Assembly: GCA_937965795.1 (NCBI GenBank)
Contig: CALCMD010000082.1
Span: 46,895-110,894 of the forward strand
Source of the DNA: an uncultured Lachnospiraceae bacterium
GTDB lineage: Bacteria; Bacillota; Clostridia; Lachnospirales; Lachnospiraceae
Length of the DNA stretch: 64,000 nucleotides
Direction of reading: 5' to 3'
Shown: positions 32,135-41,526 of the stretch, piece after piece
How the letters are laid out: every line of letters starts with the position of its first letter
Position numbering within the stretch: position 1 is the stretch's first letter
Made by a program: the position numbers and the translations under genes
The notes under the pieces: generated by a model
Told to the model about the DNA's origin: nothing
The model's input: the letters and a program-made list of their open reading frames with translations, nothing else
Database searches by the model: none

Positions 32135-33145
32135 ATGATTTTAGGCGATAAATTATACAAACTCAGAAAAGCAAAGGGGTGGTCTCAGGAAGAGCTGGCG
32201 GAAAAGCTGAATATTTCCAGACAGTCCGTATCCAAATGGGAGAGCGCGGCTTCGATTCCCGACCTGGATAAAATTGTGAAACTCAGCGAACTTTTCGACG
32301 TCAGCACCGATTATCTTCTGAAAGATGAAATCGAAGATATGCCAGAAGAACCGGAAGCTTCGGAACCCATTCTGGAGTTTCAGGAGAAATCCTTGCGCCA
32401 TCTTTCCTTTTCAGAAGCAAACAGCTATCTCGGCCTTGTCCAAAAAGTCGCAAGGCCCATGGCCTTCGGCGTGGCTCTGTGCATTCTGGGTCCGGCCGCT
32501 CTGCTTGGAATTTTAGGCTTTACAGAGCCCGTATTCGGCGGATTTCTCTCCGAGGACTCTGCCGGTGCGGCAGGAATGGCAATCCTTCTGCTCCTCGTAG
32601 CGGCAGGCGTTTCGCTTCTGATTATAAACGGCATGAAACTCTCCAAATATGAATATCTGGAAAAAGAAAGCTTTACGGTCGAATACGGCGTCACAGGAAT
32701 CGTTGAAAAGAAAAAGGAAGCGTTTGAAATTCCATTTCGCCGGTGCATCGCGCTTGGCGTCGCCCTGTGCATCATCGGGGTAGTCCCTCTGTTTCTCTCG
32801 GCAGCGATAGAAGCCGGTAACTCTGTTTACATCTGGTGTGTTTCTCTGCTCCTGATCTTTGTCGCCTGCGGCGTTTTCCTGTTCGTGTGGGCAGGCATGA
32901 TTCATGAGAGCTATATGAAGATTTTACAGACACAGGAATACACCCCGGAAAACAAAGCCGTCAAATCTGGTACTTCCTGCTTTTCCGGCATTTACTGGTG
33001 CGCAGTCACCGCCCTGTATCTCGGCATCAGCTTTTACTATGACAACTGGGACATTTCCTGGATCGTATGGCCAGTCGCAGGCGTTCTGTTCGCCGCCATC
33101 TATCAGCTTCTGGCGGCCATCCTGAAAACAAAACTGAAAAAATAG
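32135..33145 (+). CDS. XRE-family regulator with C-terminal membrane domain
   Basis: 336 aa from the ATG at 32135 (AAAGGGGAACGATCAA). HTH at residues 1-60 ('[53 protein letters not shown]'), a short acidic linker, then four membrane helices in two pairs (about 115-180 and 220-275) and two more near the end. This type is common in Firmicutes, usually as an autoregulator or stress sensor. A palindrome GGTTGTCAACC lies at 32057-32067 upstream. Divergent from rsmH. Confidence 0.88.
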   Translation: MILGDKLYKLRKAKGWSQEELAEKLNISRQSVSKWESAASIPDLDKIVKLSELFDVSTDYLLKDEIEDMPEEPEASEPILEFQEKSLRHLSFSEANSYLGLVQKVARPMAFGVALCILGPAALLGILGFTEPVFGGFLSEDSAGAAGMAILLLLVAAGVSLLIINGMKLSKYEYLEKESFTVEYGVTGIVEKKKEAFEIPFRRCIALGVALCIIGVVPLFLSAAIEAGNSVYIWCVSLLLIFVACGVFLFVWAGMIHESYMKILQTQEYTPENKAVKSGTSCFSGIYWCAVTALYLGISFYYDNWDISWIVWPVAGVLFAAIYQLLAAILKTKLKK

Positions 33146-33155
33146 GAAGCCTGAC

Positions 33156-33202
33156 ACAGAGAGTTCTTTTCGGATTTCAAAGTCCCAAAGAGAACTCTCT
33201 GT
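33156..33202. terminator. Inverted repeat at the convergent gene ends
   Basis: CAGAGAGTTCTTTT...AAAGAGAACTCTCTG, overlapping the last codons of the LysR gene. No clean T-run follows, so terminator activity is uncertain. Confidence 0.4.
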
Positions 33203-34070
33203 CCACGCAATACTGCAAGACGGCTTCCATCTGCGGCGAAACCCATTTATCACGATGGTACAGAAGCTGTTTCCACACCTCGATCTCAAAATCCGGTACG
33301 TTCAGATAACAAATCTTTCCGGCCTTTTCTTCCATTTCCGTGATATAATCCGGAAGAAAAGAAATCCCCACCCCCTGCTCGACCAGTGGACAGATCCGAT
33401 TCGTGCTTCCGATTTCCAGAATAGGCTGCACCTCCAGAGACATCTGTGCCAGTCTTTCATCCATCAGCCTTCGGTAGCTCATCCCCTTCTCCGTTAAGAT
33501 AAAAGGCTGGTTCAGCAGTTCCTGAACAGAAAGCTTCTCCTGGCTAAACGGACAATCTGCCCCCGCTACAAAATGCATCTTCGCTTTTTCTTCCCGGACA
33601 ACAACATATTCCGTATGATAAATATGGTTATCCAGTGTCAGAATCGCATCTACCTCGTTGTGGTTCATCAACCGGAACATCTCCTCTGTTCCCGCTGCAA
33701 TGATTTTCAAAGTAATCCCCGGATACCTCTCCCGAAACGTACAGAAATTTTCCCGAAACAAAGAATCACACAGCGAATCCGCCATAGCCAGCCGCACGTG
33801 TCCTGTAATTTCTTTTTCATCCTGCATGTTTTCTTTTAATTCCGCAGTCAGCTTACTGATCTGATGGGCATACTTCAAGACCTCCCGTCCCTTAGGAGTC
33901 AGGACTACCGTATGGTTGACCCTCTCAAATAACTGAGATTGCAGCTCCTCCTCCAGCCTTTTAATCTGAAAGGAGACTGTGGACTGGGAAAATCCCAGAT
34001 GTTCAGCCGCTTTTGTAAAACTGCACATCTCCGCCACCTGGGTAAAGGTCATTAGATTTTTCAGTTCCAT
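33177..34070 (-). CDS. LysR-family transcriptional regulator
   Basis: 297 aa from the ATG at 34070 (GGAGGGGTGCAAA), the usual length. Winged helix 'LMTFTQVAEMCSFTKAAEHLGFSQSTVSFQIKRLEEELQSQLFERV' and a periplasmic-binding-like effector domain (about 90-295). Divergent from the AGCS symporter gene with a shared 125-bp promoter region, so that symporter is its probable target. Confidence 0.93.
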   Translation of the reverse strand: MELKNLMTFTQVAEMCSFTKAAEHLGFSQSTVSFQIKRLEEELQSQLFERVNHTVVLTPKGREVLKYAHQISKLTAELKENMQDEKEITGHVRLAMADSLCDSLFRENFCTFRERYPGITLKIIAAGTEEMFRLMNHNEVDAILTLDNHIYHTEYVVVREEKAKMHFVAGADCPFSQEKLSVQELLNQPFILTEKGMSYRRLMDERLAQMSLEVQPILEIGSTNRICPLVEQGVGISFLPDYITEMEEKAGKICYLNVPDFEIEVWKQLLYHRDKWVSPQMEAVLQYCVDREFSLGL

Positions 34071-34120
34071 TTTGCACCCCTCCATCTATTTTTTCGATAT
34101 ATGTAATCATAACTATCAAT

Positions 34121-34149
34121 TTTACAGATTCTTATTTCTACTATATACT
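34121..34149 (+). promoter_or_regulatory. Promoter of the AGCS symporter gene
   Basis: TTTACA (34121-34126), 17-bp spacer, TATACT (34144-34149). Just upstream GATA-N14-TATC (about 34096-34118) could be a LysR-type site; that part is tentative. Confidence 0.65.
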
Positions 34150-34195
34150 AAACACAAAAGGAATACAAATAAATTTCAAAAGAGGAGACAAAACT

Positions 34196-35629
34196 ATGGG
34201 GGTTTTTGAGACAATCGGCGCTTTTATCATGACTGCCTTTTATGCGGTCTTTGACGTCCTTTGGGGGGATTTCATCACGATTCCTCTCCCAGGCGGAAGT
34301 TCTCTTGGGATTTCCCTGCTGATACTGATACTGATTCCATCCGGCATTTATTTTACCATTCGAACCAGATTTCTTCCTTTCCGCCTTTTTCCTGAAATGG
34401 TAAGAGTGACGGTGGAGAAAAAAGAGCCGTCACACAAGGATGCTATCTCCGGCTTACAGACTCTTTTTGTGTCAACAGCCACCCGTGTCGGAATGGGAAA
34501 TCTTGTCGGCGTCGTGGCTGCCATCTCCATCGGCGGCGCCGGAGCGATTTTCTGGATGTGGCTGATTGCTCTGCTCAGTTCTTCCACGGCATTTATTGAG
34601 GCGACTCTGGCGCAGTTATACAAAGAAAAAGACCCCCTCTACGGGGGCTACCGCGGGGGGCCTGCATATTACATTCATCATCTTTTTGTAAAAAAAGGAA
34701 GCGCCCGCAAACGTTCTGTCCTTGCAGTCCTGTTCGCCCTCTCCGGCCTGATCTGCTGGTGCGGCATCAGCCAGGTCATCGGAAATTCCGTTTCCTCTGC
34801 CTTTGAAAATGCTTTTCATATTCCCCCGCTCTATACAACGATCGTTCTCGTGGCGTTTGCAGCAGTTATCGTACTGCGCAAAAATGCAACGGTAAAGGTT
34901 CTGGATGTGATGGTCCCGATTATGGCGGTCTGTTATTTCGTGATTACTTTATTTATTATTTTTAAAAATGCCGGGCAGATTCCCGCTGTATTCCAGAGAA
35001 TCTTTTCCGAAGCCTTCGGCTTTCGCCAGGCAGCGGCGGGAGGCATCGGCGCCGTGATTATGAATGGCGCCAAACGGGGGCTGTTTTCAAATGAAGCCGG
35101 CTCCGGCTCCGCTCCGTGCGCCGCTGCCGCTGCCGACATCAGCCATCCGGCAAAAGAAGGTCTGATACAGGCTCTCGGCGTTTTCATTGACACCATCGTG
35201 ATCTGTAGCTGCTCTGCTATGATTATGCTTCTGGCTCCCTCCTCTCTGACAAACGGACTGGAAGGGATGGATTTTTTGCAGACTGCCATGCAGCACCATC
35301 TGGGGGATTTTGGCGTCATCTTTATCGCCGCAATCCTCTGGCTGTTCAGTTTTTCCACGTTTATCGGCATCCTGTTTTATGCCCGGTCAAATGTCGCCTA
35401 CCTTTTTGGCGATAACTGGCTCTCCCAGACCCTGTACAAAATCCTTGCCCTGATCATGCTCTTTATCGGCGGCCTGGCGGCCTATACCTTCGTCTGGGAT
35501 CTGGGCGATTTCGGCGTGGGGCTCATGACCGTTTTCAATATGATCGCACTGTTTCCTCTCGCTCCGAAAGCCCTTGATTCTTTAAAGGATTATGAAAGAA
35601 TGAGAAAGCAGACATCTGAAAAACTTTAA
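34196..35629 (+). CDS. Amino acid:cation symporter, AGCS (alanine/glycine) family
   Basis: 477 aa, about eleven membrane helices. 'ATRVGMGNLVGVVAAISIGGAGAIFWMW' is the AGCS signature, 'YRGGPAYYI' and 'GLFSNEAGSGSAPCAAAAAD' the other conserved blocks. Members carry alanine, glycine or related amino acids with Na+ or H+. Start after AAGAGGAGACAAAACT. Probably under control of the divergent LysR regulator. Confidence 0.94.
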   Translation: MGVFETIGAFIMTAFYAVFDVLWGDFITIPLPGGSSLGISLLILILIPSGIYFTIRTRFLPFRLFPEMVRVTVEKKEPSHKDAISGLQTLFVSTATRVGMGNLVGVVAAISIGGAGAIFWMWLIALLSSSTAFIEATLAQLYKEKDPLYGGYRGGPAYYIHHLFVKKGSARKRSVLAVLFALSGLICWCGISQVIGNSVSSAFENAFHIPPLYTTIVLVAFAAVIVLRKNATVKVLDVMVPIMAVCYFVITLFIIFKNAGQIPAVFQRIFSEAFGFRQAAAGGIGAVIMNGAKRGLFSNEAGSGSAPCAAAAADISHPAKEGLIQALGVFIDTIVICSCSAMIMLLAPSSLTNGLEGMDFLQTAMQHHLGDFGVIFIAAILWLFSFSTFIGILFYARSNVAYLFGDNWLSQTLYKILALIMLFIGGLAAYTFVWDLGDFGVGLMTVFNMIALFPLAPKALDSLKDYERMRKQTSEKL

Positions 35630-35652
35630 AGCGGGAAGCAAATGATAGGATA

Positions 35653-36132
35653 TTACGATTCATTTATCAATATCTGCTCGATGTATTCGATATACTGTTC
35701 AAAATCGTTTATTGTCCCCCCTAAGTCACTTTCCTCGTTCTCCACCAGTGTGCTTTTAATCACTGCCGCCAGATTTTTAATAGCCTTCATTATGTCTTTT
35801 TCCCGTTCAAATTCTTCAGCCAGCCTTATACGCACAAAGTTCGTATAAGCCGAATGAGAACCGAAATGCGAATTGTCCCCTTCCCATTCATTTAAGAAAA
35901 TTCCATTCCATACTTCATTAAATTCTTCACTCAAATTTTCCTCATCTGTCTGAAGAACTTCTTTTAAAATTTCTATTGGAATAATATGATGTGCCTGATA
36001 GCCTCTGAATGAATCTTCAGCTTCTTCCGGAGACACCCCCGCCTCACTTGCAGCCTTCCTGATTAAATTAACTCTTAAATTACCTCTGTTCATCTGTCTA
36101 AACCTGCCTTTCCTATCATAAAATACAGACAT
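35653..36132 (-). CDS. AHH-family nuclease (toxin-like)
   Basis: 159 aa if started at 36132, 5 bases after the stop of the upstream gene (no clear ribosome-binding site, coupling likely); an internal ATG at 36093 is the alternative. 'GYQAHHIIPIEIL' carries the A-H-H motif, and 'WNGIFLNEWEGDNSHFGSHSAYTNFVRIRL' the second conserved half of the AHH nuclease domain, typical of C-terminal tips of polymorphic toxins. Here it is a free-standing protein. An acidic C-terminal tail follows the domain. No immunity gene is identified on either side. Confidence 0.78.
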   Translation of the reverse strand: MSVFYDRKGRFRQMNRGNLRVNLIRKAASEAGVSPEEAEDSFRGYQAHHIIPIEILKEVLQTDEENLSEEFNEVWNGIFLNEWEGDNSHFGSHSAYTNFVRIRLAEEFEREKDIMKAIKNLAAVIKSTLVENEESDLGGTINDFEQYIEYIEQILINES

Positions 36133-36137
36133 TGACT

Positions 36138-37097
36138 TTATTTGTAATGATTCTGTAATTCCCTCATGATTGCTACTCTCTCTGTCGGAAGTCTTAAGCC
36201 TGCCCTTAGTTTCTTTGCTTCCTTTGCATCTTTTCCTGAACCGGAACTTGCCATGTGTTCAGAAATAAGATTATCTTTTTCCTTTCTTGCATCATCAATA
36301 TAAGAATGCATCATATCTGAACGTGTTTTATATAACATTACTTTATCCATAGGCGTGTTCAGATCCGACATCATCTCAAACAATTTTACATCAAATTCTG
36401 CCAGTTCCTGCTCCATTTGCGCTATCTTTCCACCCAAAACGGTAATCGTGTTCATCGTAGTGGCTGTATCTGCCAAAGCATAAGAATAAATAAGTTTAAA
36501 TCTGATATAACTCTCTACTATTCTATCATTCTTCAAAAAAGCGGCATTAGCATACGAAGCCGAATATAAATCCACATGCAGCGTTAAACCAGGCGCTAAT
36601 GCCTGTGAGGAATAATTATGTTCCGCACTGATTTCCAGTTTATCGCTAAACACATCAAACATACCGATAAGAAAGTTGACTGCTGATGCCGAAGCTAAAT
36701 TTTTAAAGAATTTAACAATATTTAAAGCTTTCATTACTTCTTTTGAAGCAGGAACATTTATACTGCCATTTTCTGTTTTATCAACTTCCACCACTTTCTC
36801 CGGCTTTTCTGTTTCCTCTAATTCTGTAACACCGAAAAAAGAATTAACCATCTCCTTTACTTTATCTTTCAGTGTTGCAACTCCACATTCCGACATAAGA
36901 TGGTAAGACCATTTATGACCTTCCGCTACCATAAGCATATCATAATTTGAACTGGTATAAAAATTCTTTACTTCTGTTTCAAATTTCGCTTCTTCTTCCT
37001 CAAATTTTTTTACAAGGTCATCCTGAATGTTTTTTAGAAAATTTCTAAAATTTTCATCTGCTTTTTCTGCATTTTGTATACTGTTTGACTTACCCAT
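36138..37097 (-). CDS. Unknown protein partnered with the AHH nuclease
   Basis: 319 aa from the ATG at 37097 (AGGAGGTGCCTTAT). No recognised domain. Residues 20-60 are a charged helix, 125-165 are amphipathic or hydrophobic ('FFKNLASASAVNFLIGMFDVF'), 170-230 are less charged, and 235-310 are a helical, Lys/Glu-rich segment. No signal peptide. The 5-base gap to the nuclease gene says the two act together. It could be a delivery or scaffold component split from its toxin tip, or an inhibitor; the sequence does not decide. More A+T-rich than the flanks. Confidence 0.7.
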   Translation of the reverse strand: MGKSNSIQNAEKADENFRNFLKNIQDDLVKKFEEEEAKFETEVKNFYTSSNYDMLMVAEGHKWSYHLMSECGVATLKDKVKEMVNSFFGVTELEETEKPEKVVEVDKTENGSINVPASKEVMKALNIVKFFKNLASASAVNFLIGMFDVFSDKLEISAEHNYSSQALAPGLTLHVDLYSASYANAAFLKNDRIVESYIRFKLIYSYALADTATTMNTITVLGGKIAQMEQELAEFDVKLFEMMSDLNTPMDKVMLYKTRSDMMHSYIDDARKEKDNLISEHMASSGSGKDAKEAKKLRAGLRLPTERVAIMRELQNHYK

Positions 37098-37130
37098 ATA
37101 AGGCACCTCCTATAATTTCTATTAAATTCA

Positions 37131-37197
37131 GTATATAGTGTCAGCCCCTCATTGTTATGAGGGGCTAACACTGTATACAGTGTCAGCCCCTCATTGT
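37131..37197. repeat. 25-bp direct repeat with internal hairpin
   Basis: GTATA(T/C)AGTGTCAGCCCCTCATTGT at 37131-37155 and 37173-37197. Between them lies the inverse, so 37137-37152 pairs with 37157-37172 in a 16-bp stem with one mismatch. Lies about 35 bp upstream of the partner gene's start, in its likely promoter. Confidence 0.6.
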
Positions 37198-37327
37198 CAA
37201 GTGTTTTTTCCATCTTTAAAAGCCTTGAATCATCATCAGGAACCAAACCTTCCAAACTTCCAAACTGAATGGTAAAATCAGTTGATAAGTTTCGCCAAGT
37301 TCGGTATAATTCTTAGTGTGTTTTAAG

Positions 37328-37480
37328 TTACTCTTCATAACTTATTATACCACAAAGCAGACCGTTAATCTTATCCTGCTCTGTCACCCGCGCCGTCAGC
37401 ACCTCATATCCTTTAACTGTAAGGGTGGTTTTCAGCGTATCCAGAATCATTTTTTCATCATCAATCACTAAAATTCTATT
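37328..37480 (-). pseudogene. Response-regulator receiver fragment
   Basis: Reads 'NRILVIDDEKMILDTLKTTLTVKGYEVLTA', the start of a receiver domain with its acidic pair and hydrophobic strand, then ends after about 50 residues. The phospho-acceptor Asp part and any output domain are missing. Remnant only. Confidence 0.6.
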
Positions 37481-37640
37481 CCCCTGCAAATCCTTTTCTG
37501 AATCCTGTCCAGAAAAGGATTTCACAAAAAAGCCAAAAAAGCGACAAAGACTCAGTTTTCCAGCTTTTTTACAAATTACTCCCTGATTTCCTCCACAATA
37601 CTTCCCTGCCTGCGCAGCCGGTACACCGCTCCCGGCACAG

Positions 37641-37772
37641 TCATTCCAAGAAGGAGCAGATGATCGTGATTCCCGCATAACACATTCCCTCCGCTATGAG
37701 CATTCTCACAAGCCGCCGCTTTGTCATGCCGATGGCCTCCATCATGGCAAACTCCCGCTTTCTGGTTACCAT
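37641..37772 (-). pseudogene. FtsX-type ABC permease fragment
   Basis: 43 residues: 'MVTRKREFAMMEAIGMTKRR' and 'LVRMLIAEGMCYAGITIICSFLE', the conserved loop and helix before the last transmembrane part of BceB/FtsX-like permeases. No start or remainder. With the receiver fragment downstream it marks a decayed transporter/two-component locus. The rest of 37198-37829 holds nothing else supported. Confidence 0.6.
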
Positions 37773-37829
37773 TCCATATGATACTCATGCCAACCTAACG
37801 CCCCGCTTCTATATATTACGCTCATTTAT

Positions 37830-38789
37830 TCAAATACTATTAAAAACAAGGGAGTAGATTTCTTCTTTCTTCGGCATAGAACAAATCGCGCCTTTCCGGG
37901 TTGTAACAATAGATGCAGCAGCATTTGCAAACAACAGCATTTGTTCCAATTGGCTCTTTTTCAAATTATCCAGCCCATTCTCCAATATAAAACCGAGAAC
38001 GCTGGCACAAAACGTATCCCCTGCCCCCGTAGTATCAACTGTATCTTTGCTGAGAAACGGTTGTCCAAAGACTTTTTCATTCGAATAATAGGAAATGCTT
38101 CCTTTTTTACCCAGTGTCACATTTATCAGTTTTGCCTTTGAATGTTCCCTTATTCTCTCTACTCCCTGATCGTAATCATTTGTCCCAGTGAGCCATTTTA
38201 TTTCATCGTCAGCAATCTTCAGAATGTCACACTCTCCTATCCCATACCAAATAGCTGCCCTTGCCTGCTCCAAATCAGTCCACAATGGTTTTCTCAAATT
38301 AGGATCAAAAGAAATCCATTTTCCCATCTCTTTTGCATAACGAACAGCAGCCTTTGTCGCTGAAGCAGCCGGTTCATCTGTCAACGAAAGAGAACCAAAG
38401 TGAAAAATGCGGCACTGTTCGACCAATTCTTTACAAACATCTTTCTCCTCCAGCATGATGTCAGCCCCTGGTTTTCTATAAAATGAAAAGTCTCTGTCTC
38501 CATCTGCCATCGTATGTACAATCGCAAGCGTAGTATTCGCTTTTTTATCATAAATCAGTCCTTCATCAGAAATGCCGGTTCTTTTGATCGTATGCCCAAG
38601 CATTTTCCCGAAATAGTCGTCCCCTACCTTCCCTATAAAGGCGGTCTTATAGCCTAAACCGGCCAACATGGACAGCACATTACATGGCGCCCCTCCCGGA
38701 TTTGCTTCAAACACCGGATTTCCGTTGGAGCTGCTGCCATTTTGAATGAAATCAATCAGCAGCTCGCCCAATGCAACAACATCATACAT
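37830..38789 (-). CDS. scrK: Fructokinase-like PfkB sugar kinase
   Basis: 319 aa. PfkB fold: 'NPGGAPCNVLSMLAGLG' near the N-terminus and 'DTVDTTGAGDTFCASVLGF' with the catalytic Asp near residue 255. Best fit is fructokinase (fructose to fructose 6-phosphate). Starts inside the last codons of the symporter gene (8-base overlap). With the dehydrogenase and symporter it would complete polyol-to-fructose-6-phosphate conversion. Confidence 0.88.
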   Translation of the reverse strand: MYDVVALGELLIDFIQNGSSSNGNPVFEANPGGAPCNVLSMLAGLGYKTAFIGKVGDDYFGKMLGHTIKRTGISDEGLIYDKKANTTLAIVHTMADGDRDFSFYRKPGADIMLEEKDVCKELVEQCRIFHFGSLSLTDEPAASATKAAVRYAKEMGKWISFDPNLRKPLWTDLEQARAAIWYGIGECDILKIADDEIKWLTGTNDYDQGVERIREHSKAKLINVTLGKKGSISYYSNEKVFGQPFLSKDTVDTTGAGDTFCASVLGFILENGLDNLKKSQLEQMLLFANAAASIVTTRKGAICSMPKKEEIYSLVFNSI

Positions 38790-40158
38790 GATTGCTATCT
38801 CCCTTTCTTACCTGTATTTCCTTCACAATCTTATTATACGTTTTCTTATTCAACCGATAAAAATATAAGACTACAGCCGTCACAATCCAAAGTATCCCCG
38901 GAACCGTTGTAAACGAATGCTTAATAACCGACAATACTGCCGCATTCTGCTGCTGGTTTGCCGCATATCCGAACATACCCAAAATTCCTGCAAGCACAGA
39001 AGTTCCAATTGCCATTCCGATTTTGTTTCCCAGTGAAATAAACGCATACTGAAAGCCATCGTTTCTAAGCCCGGTCTTCCATTCTCCATACTCCACACAA
39101 TCCGGAACAATCGCATAGATTGCAGTATTAAAACCTGAAAAGAAAAATTGTGCCAGACAAGAAAACGCATAAAATGCAATGGGGGACTCTCCAACTGTAA
39201 AGAAATACATGCAAAACATGCTAATTCCTGTCAACAGGGCAAAAATAGACGCAGACCGCCCCTTATTATTCGTAAAGCGAAATACAAGCGGAAAACAGGC
39301 CGCACCAATAATAGATGGAAGAATGATAAACAGGGAATAGGTACTAAATAACGCTTTATTTCCTTCCACATAGGTAAAATAATATAATGCATCTGCATTT
39401 CTTCCATAAAGTGTAACACCGAACAGAAACTGCCCTGCAACAGCGATCATATAGGGACGATTCTTTATCACTGCTCCTAATTGAACCTTTAAGGAAATTT
39501 TTTCTTTCTCCGGTACTTTCACCACTTCTTTCGTTTTTGCGAAGCAGAAAATATGACATGCTGCAAAAATACATCCATATAAAATGGCGATCAGCAAATA
39601 TCCCCTTTTATCATTTCCGTTACCAAGTGTCTCAATAAGCGGAACCGTCACGATATTGATAATACCAATGGCAATCATTGCGCTGACGGATCGAAATGTA
39701 TTGATCTTAGCCCGTTCCTCTATATTTTGTGTCATTGCTCCGCACAGCGTACCATAAGGAATATTCACACAAGTGTAGCCTAATACAAGAATACAATAAG
39801 TAATTGCCATATAGATAATCTTAGCAGTGGCTGACCAATCCGGATGTGCCCAGAACGTCATGATCAATACCAACGCTGTCAATGGCGCCGCAATCAGCAG
39901 CCACGGTCTGTATCTCCCCCATTTTGTATGCGTTTTATCACTTAATCCGCCAATAACCGGATCATTAATCGCGTCCCAGAATCGTGAAAACAGCATCAGA
40001 CCTGCGACTGCTCCCATACTAATCCCAAAAACGTCTGTATAGAAAATCATCAGGAAATTTCCTACAAACATCCAACTGAAATTACATCCTACGTCGCCCA
40101 TGCCGTATGCAATCTTACTAATCAACGGCACTTTTACATTTGTATCTTTCTGATTCAT
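38782..40158 (-). CDS. GPH-family sugar/polyol:cation symporter
   Basis: 458 aa, twelve membrane helices. 'KIAYGMGDVGCNFSWMFVGNFLMIFYTDVFGIS' and 'RFWDAINDPVIGGLSDKTHTKWGRYRPWLL' are the glycoside-pentoside-hexuronide:cation family signatures. Start after AAGGGGGATTGTA. Middle gene of the dehydrogenase-symporter-kinase operon, so it probably imports the sugar alcohol that the operon degrades. Confidence 0.92.
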   Translation of the reverse strand: MNQKDTNVKVPLISKIAYGMGDVGCNFSWMFVGNFLMIFYTDVFGISMGAVAGLMLFSRFWDAINDPVIGGLSDKTHTKWGRYRPWLLIAAPLTALVLIMTFWAHPDWSATAKIIYMAITYCILVLGYTCVNIPYGTLCGAMTQNIEERAKINTFRSVSAMIAIGIINIVTVPLIETLGNGNDKRGYLLIAILYGCIFAACHIFCFAKTKEVVKVPEKEKISLKVQLGAVIKNRPYMIAVAGQFLFGVTLYGRNADALYYFTYVEGNKALFSTYSLFIILPSIIGAACFPLVFRFTNNKGRSASIFALLTGISMFCMYFFTVGESPIAFYAFSCLAQFFFSGFNTAIYAIVPDCVEYGEWKTGLRNDGFQYAFISLGNKIGMAIGTSVLAGILGMFGYAANQQQNAAVLSVIKHSFTTVPGILWIVTAVVLYFYRLNKKTYNKIVKEIQVRKGDSNHV

Positions 40159-40258
40159 TACAATCCCCCTTTATCCATTATAAATACTGGCTAAACTCTA
40201 CTTTTCCAAAATTGAAAATCCTTTTTCCGTTATCAGTTTTCCTGCTTTGGGTTTTCTC

Positions 40259-41308
40259 TTATTCCGCAATACGGATAACAGCCTTCACAATATCCGCTTT
40301 GTTATTTACGCTGTAATCCATTGCCTTCTGCGCTTCATCCAGCCCAAACACGTCCGTTACAATTCCCTTTAGATTTACTTTTCCTGCCGCAACCGCATCA
40401 ATTGCCATCGGATAAATATGACGATACCGGAATACGGTCTTAAAAGTCAGCTCTTTATCCAGCACAAGGCTCATAGGAAGTGTCATCTCACCGCTCTTGC
40501 TGTATCCTACCAGGACAATATTGGAGCCTTTTTTAGCCATATGGATTGCCTGCCTTGTTGTAATTTCTGTGCCTGCTGTTTCAATTACCAGATCCATACC
40601 AGCTCCATCTGTCAGTTCCTTCACCCGTTCCAGGACATCCTCTTTTGCGCCATTCATAACTCCGGTTGCCCCCAGTTCCAGCGCTTTCTCAAGACGCTTC
40701 TCCATAATGTCCACCACATATACTTCCGATACTCCTCTTGCTTTCAGCGCCATCATGGAAACAAGGCCAATGCAGCCTGCGCCCATGACAACAGCCCTCT
40801 GTCCAAGATGTGCATCTCCCTGAATCGCCGCATGAAATCCCACTGCCAGGGGCTCGATCAAAGCTCCCTCCAGGGTACTTACATTCTCTGGAAGTTTAAA
40901 ACACAGATCTGCTTTATGGGCAACGTATTCCTGAAATACACCGTCTACAGGAGGCGTTGCAAAAAACACTACGTCCGGACACAGATTGTAGCGTCCCGTT
41001 TTACAGAATTCACAATGGCCGCAAGTCTTTCCCGGCTCCAGAGCGACCCGGTCTCCAACTTTCAGATGCTTTACATCTTTACCGACCTCAACAACCGTTC
41101 CCCCCGGCTCATGCCCCAATACAAAAGGCGGCTCCACCACATAATCCCCGATGGCCCCTGTTTCATAATAATGCATGTCGCTTCCGCAGATGCCCACATA
41201 TTCCAGCTTTACCAGCACCTCGTCATCTTTTGCTTTTGGAATATCCCGTTCTTCAAATCCCATCTTCCCGATTCCCAGCATGACAGCAACTTTCATTTTT
41301 CCTTTCAT
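40259..41308 (-). CDS. Zinc-dependent polyol dehydrogenase (sorbitol/xylitol dehydrogenase-like)
   Basis: 349 aa. Medium-chain dehydrogenase: catalytic zinc ligands Cys in '[13 protein letters not shown]' and His in 'LGHEPGG', structural zinc in '[15 protein letters not shown]', NAD-binding '[15 protein letters not shown]' and '[17 protein letters not shown]'. The '[13 protein letters not shown]' loop is typical of sorbitol and xylitol dehydrogenases. Together with the kinase next to it, sorbitol to fructose fits best. Start at 41308 after AGGAGGATATAAAA. First gene of its operon. Confidence 0.9.
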   Translation of the reverse strand: MKGKMKVAVMLGIGKMGFEERDIPKAKDDEVLVKLEYVGICGSDMHYYETGAIGDYVVEPPFVLGHEPGGTVVEVGKDVKHLKVGDRVALEPGKTCGHCEFCKTGRYNLCPDVVFFATPPVDGVFQEYVAHKADLCFKLPENVSTLEGALIEPLAVGFHAAIQGDAHLGQRAVVMGAGCIGLVSMMALKARGVSEVYVVDIMEKRLEKALELGATGVMNGAKEDVLERVKELTDGAGMDLVIETAGTEITTRQAIHMAKKGSNIVLVGYSKSGEMTLPMSLVLDKELTFKTVFRYRHIYPMAIDAVAAGKVNLKGIVTDVFGLDEAQKAMDYSVNNKADIVKAVIRIAE

Positions 41309-41340
41309 TTTTATATCCTCCTTTTTTATATACTTTTATT

Positions 41341-41356
41341 TATACTTTATTAAATA
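41341..41356. promoter_or_regulatory. Candidate ROK-regulator operator before the polyol operon
   Basis: TATACTTTATTAAATA, sharing the 14-mer TATACTTTATTAAA with 42666-42679 in the regulator's own promoter region. Confidence 0.6.
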
Positions 41357-41474
41357 GCTTTATTATGTTTTGATTTTATATCTTTCTATTCATTTTGTCA
41401 ATATGCTGCTCTCAATCACGCACTATTTCGTCATTATACTCAAAAACGCATCTTATGTTTTGGCAAAACTGCAT

Positions 41475-41506
41475 CAAAAAAGGAGACTCCATTTCTGAAA
41501 TCTCCT
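41475..41506 (-). terminator. Intrinsic terminator of the ROK regulator gene
   Basis: Minus strand AGGAGA...TCTCCT hairpin followed by T6, 21 bases after the stop codon. Confidence 0.7.
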
Positions 41507-41526
41507 GCTGAAACACTGTGTGCCGC

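Noticed and set aside
33156..33202. Riboswitch or attenuator at the XRE/LysR gene ends
   Set aside because: It is a simple inverted repeat at the convergent 3' ends, without leader position or known motif.
37328..37678. Complete 116-residue response regulator
   Set aside because: Only the first 50 residues of a receiver domain are recognisable; the N-terminal 66 residues are the out-of-frame permease remnant.
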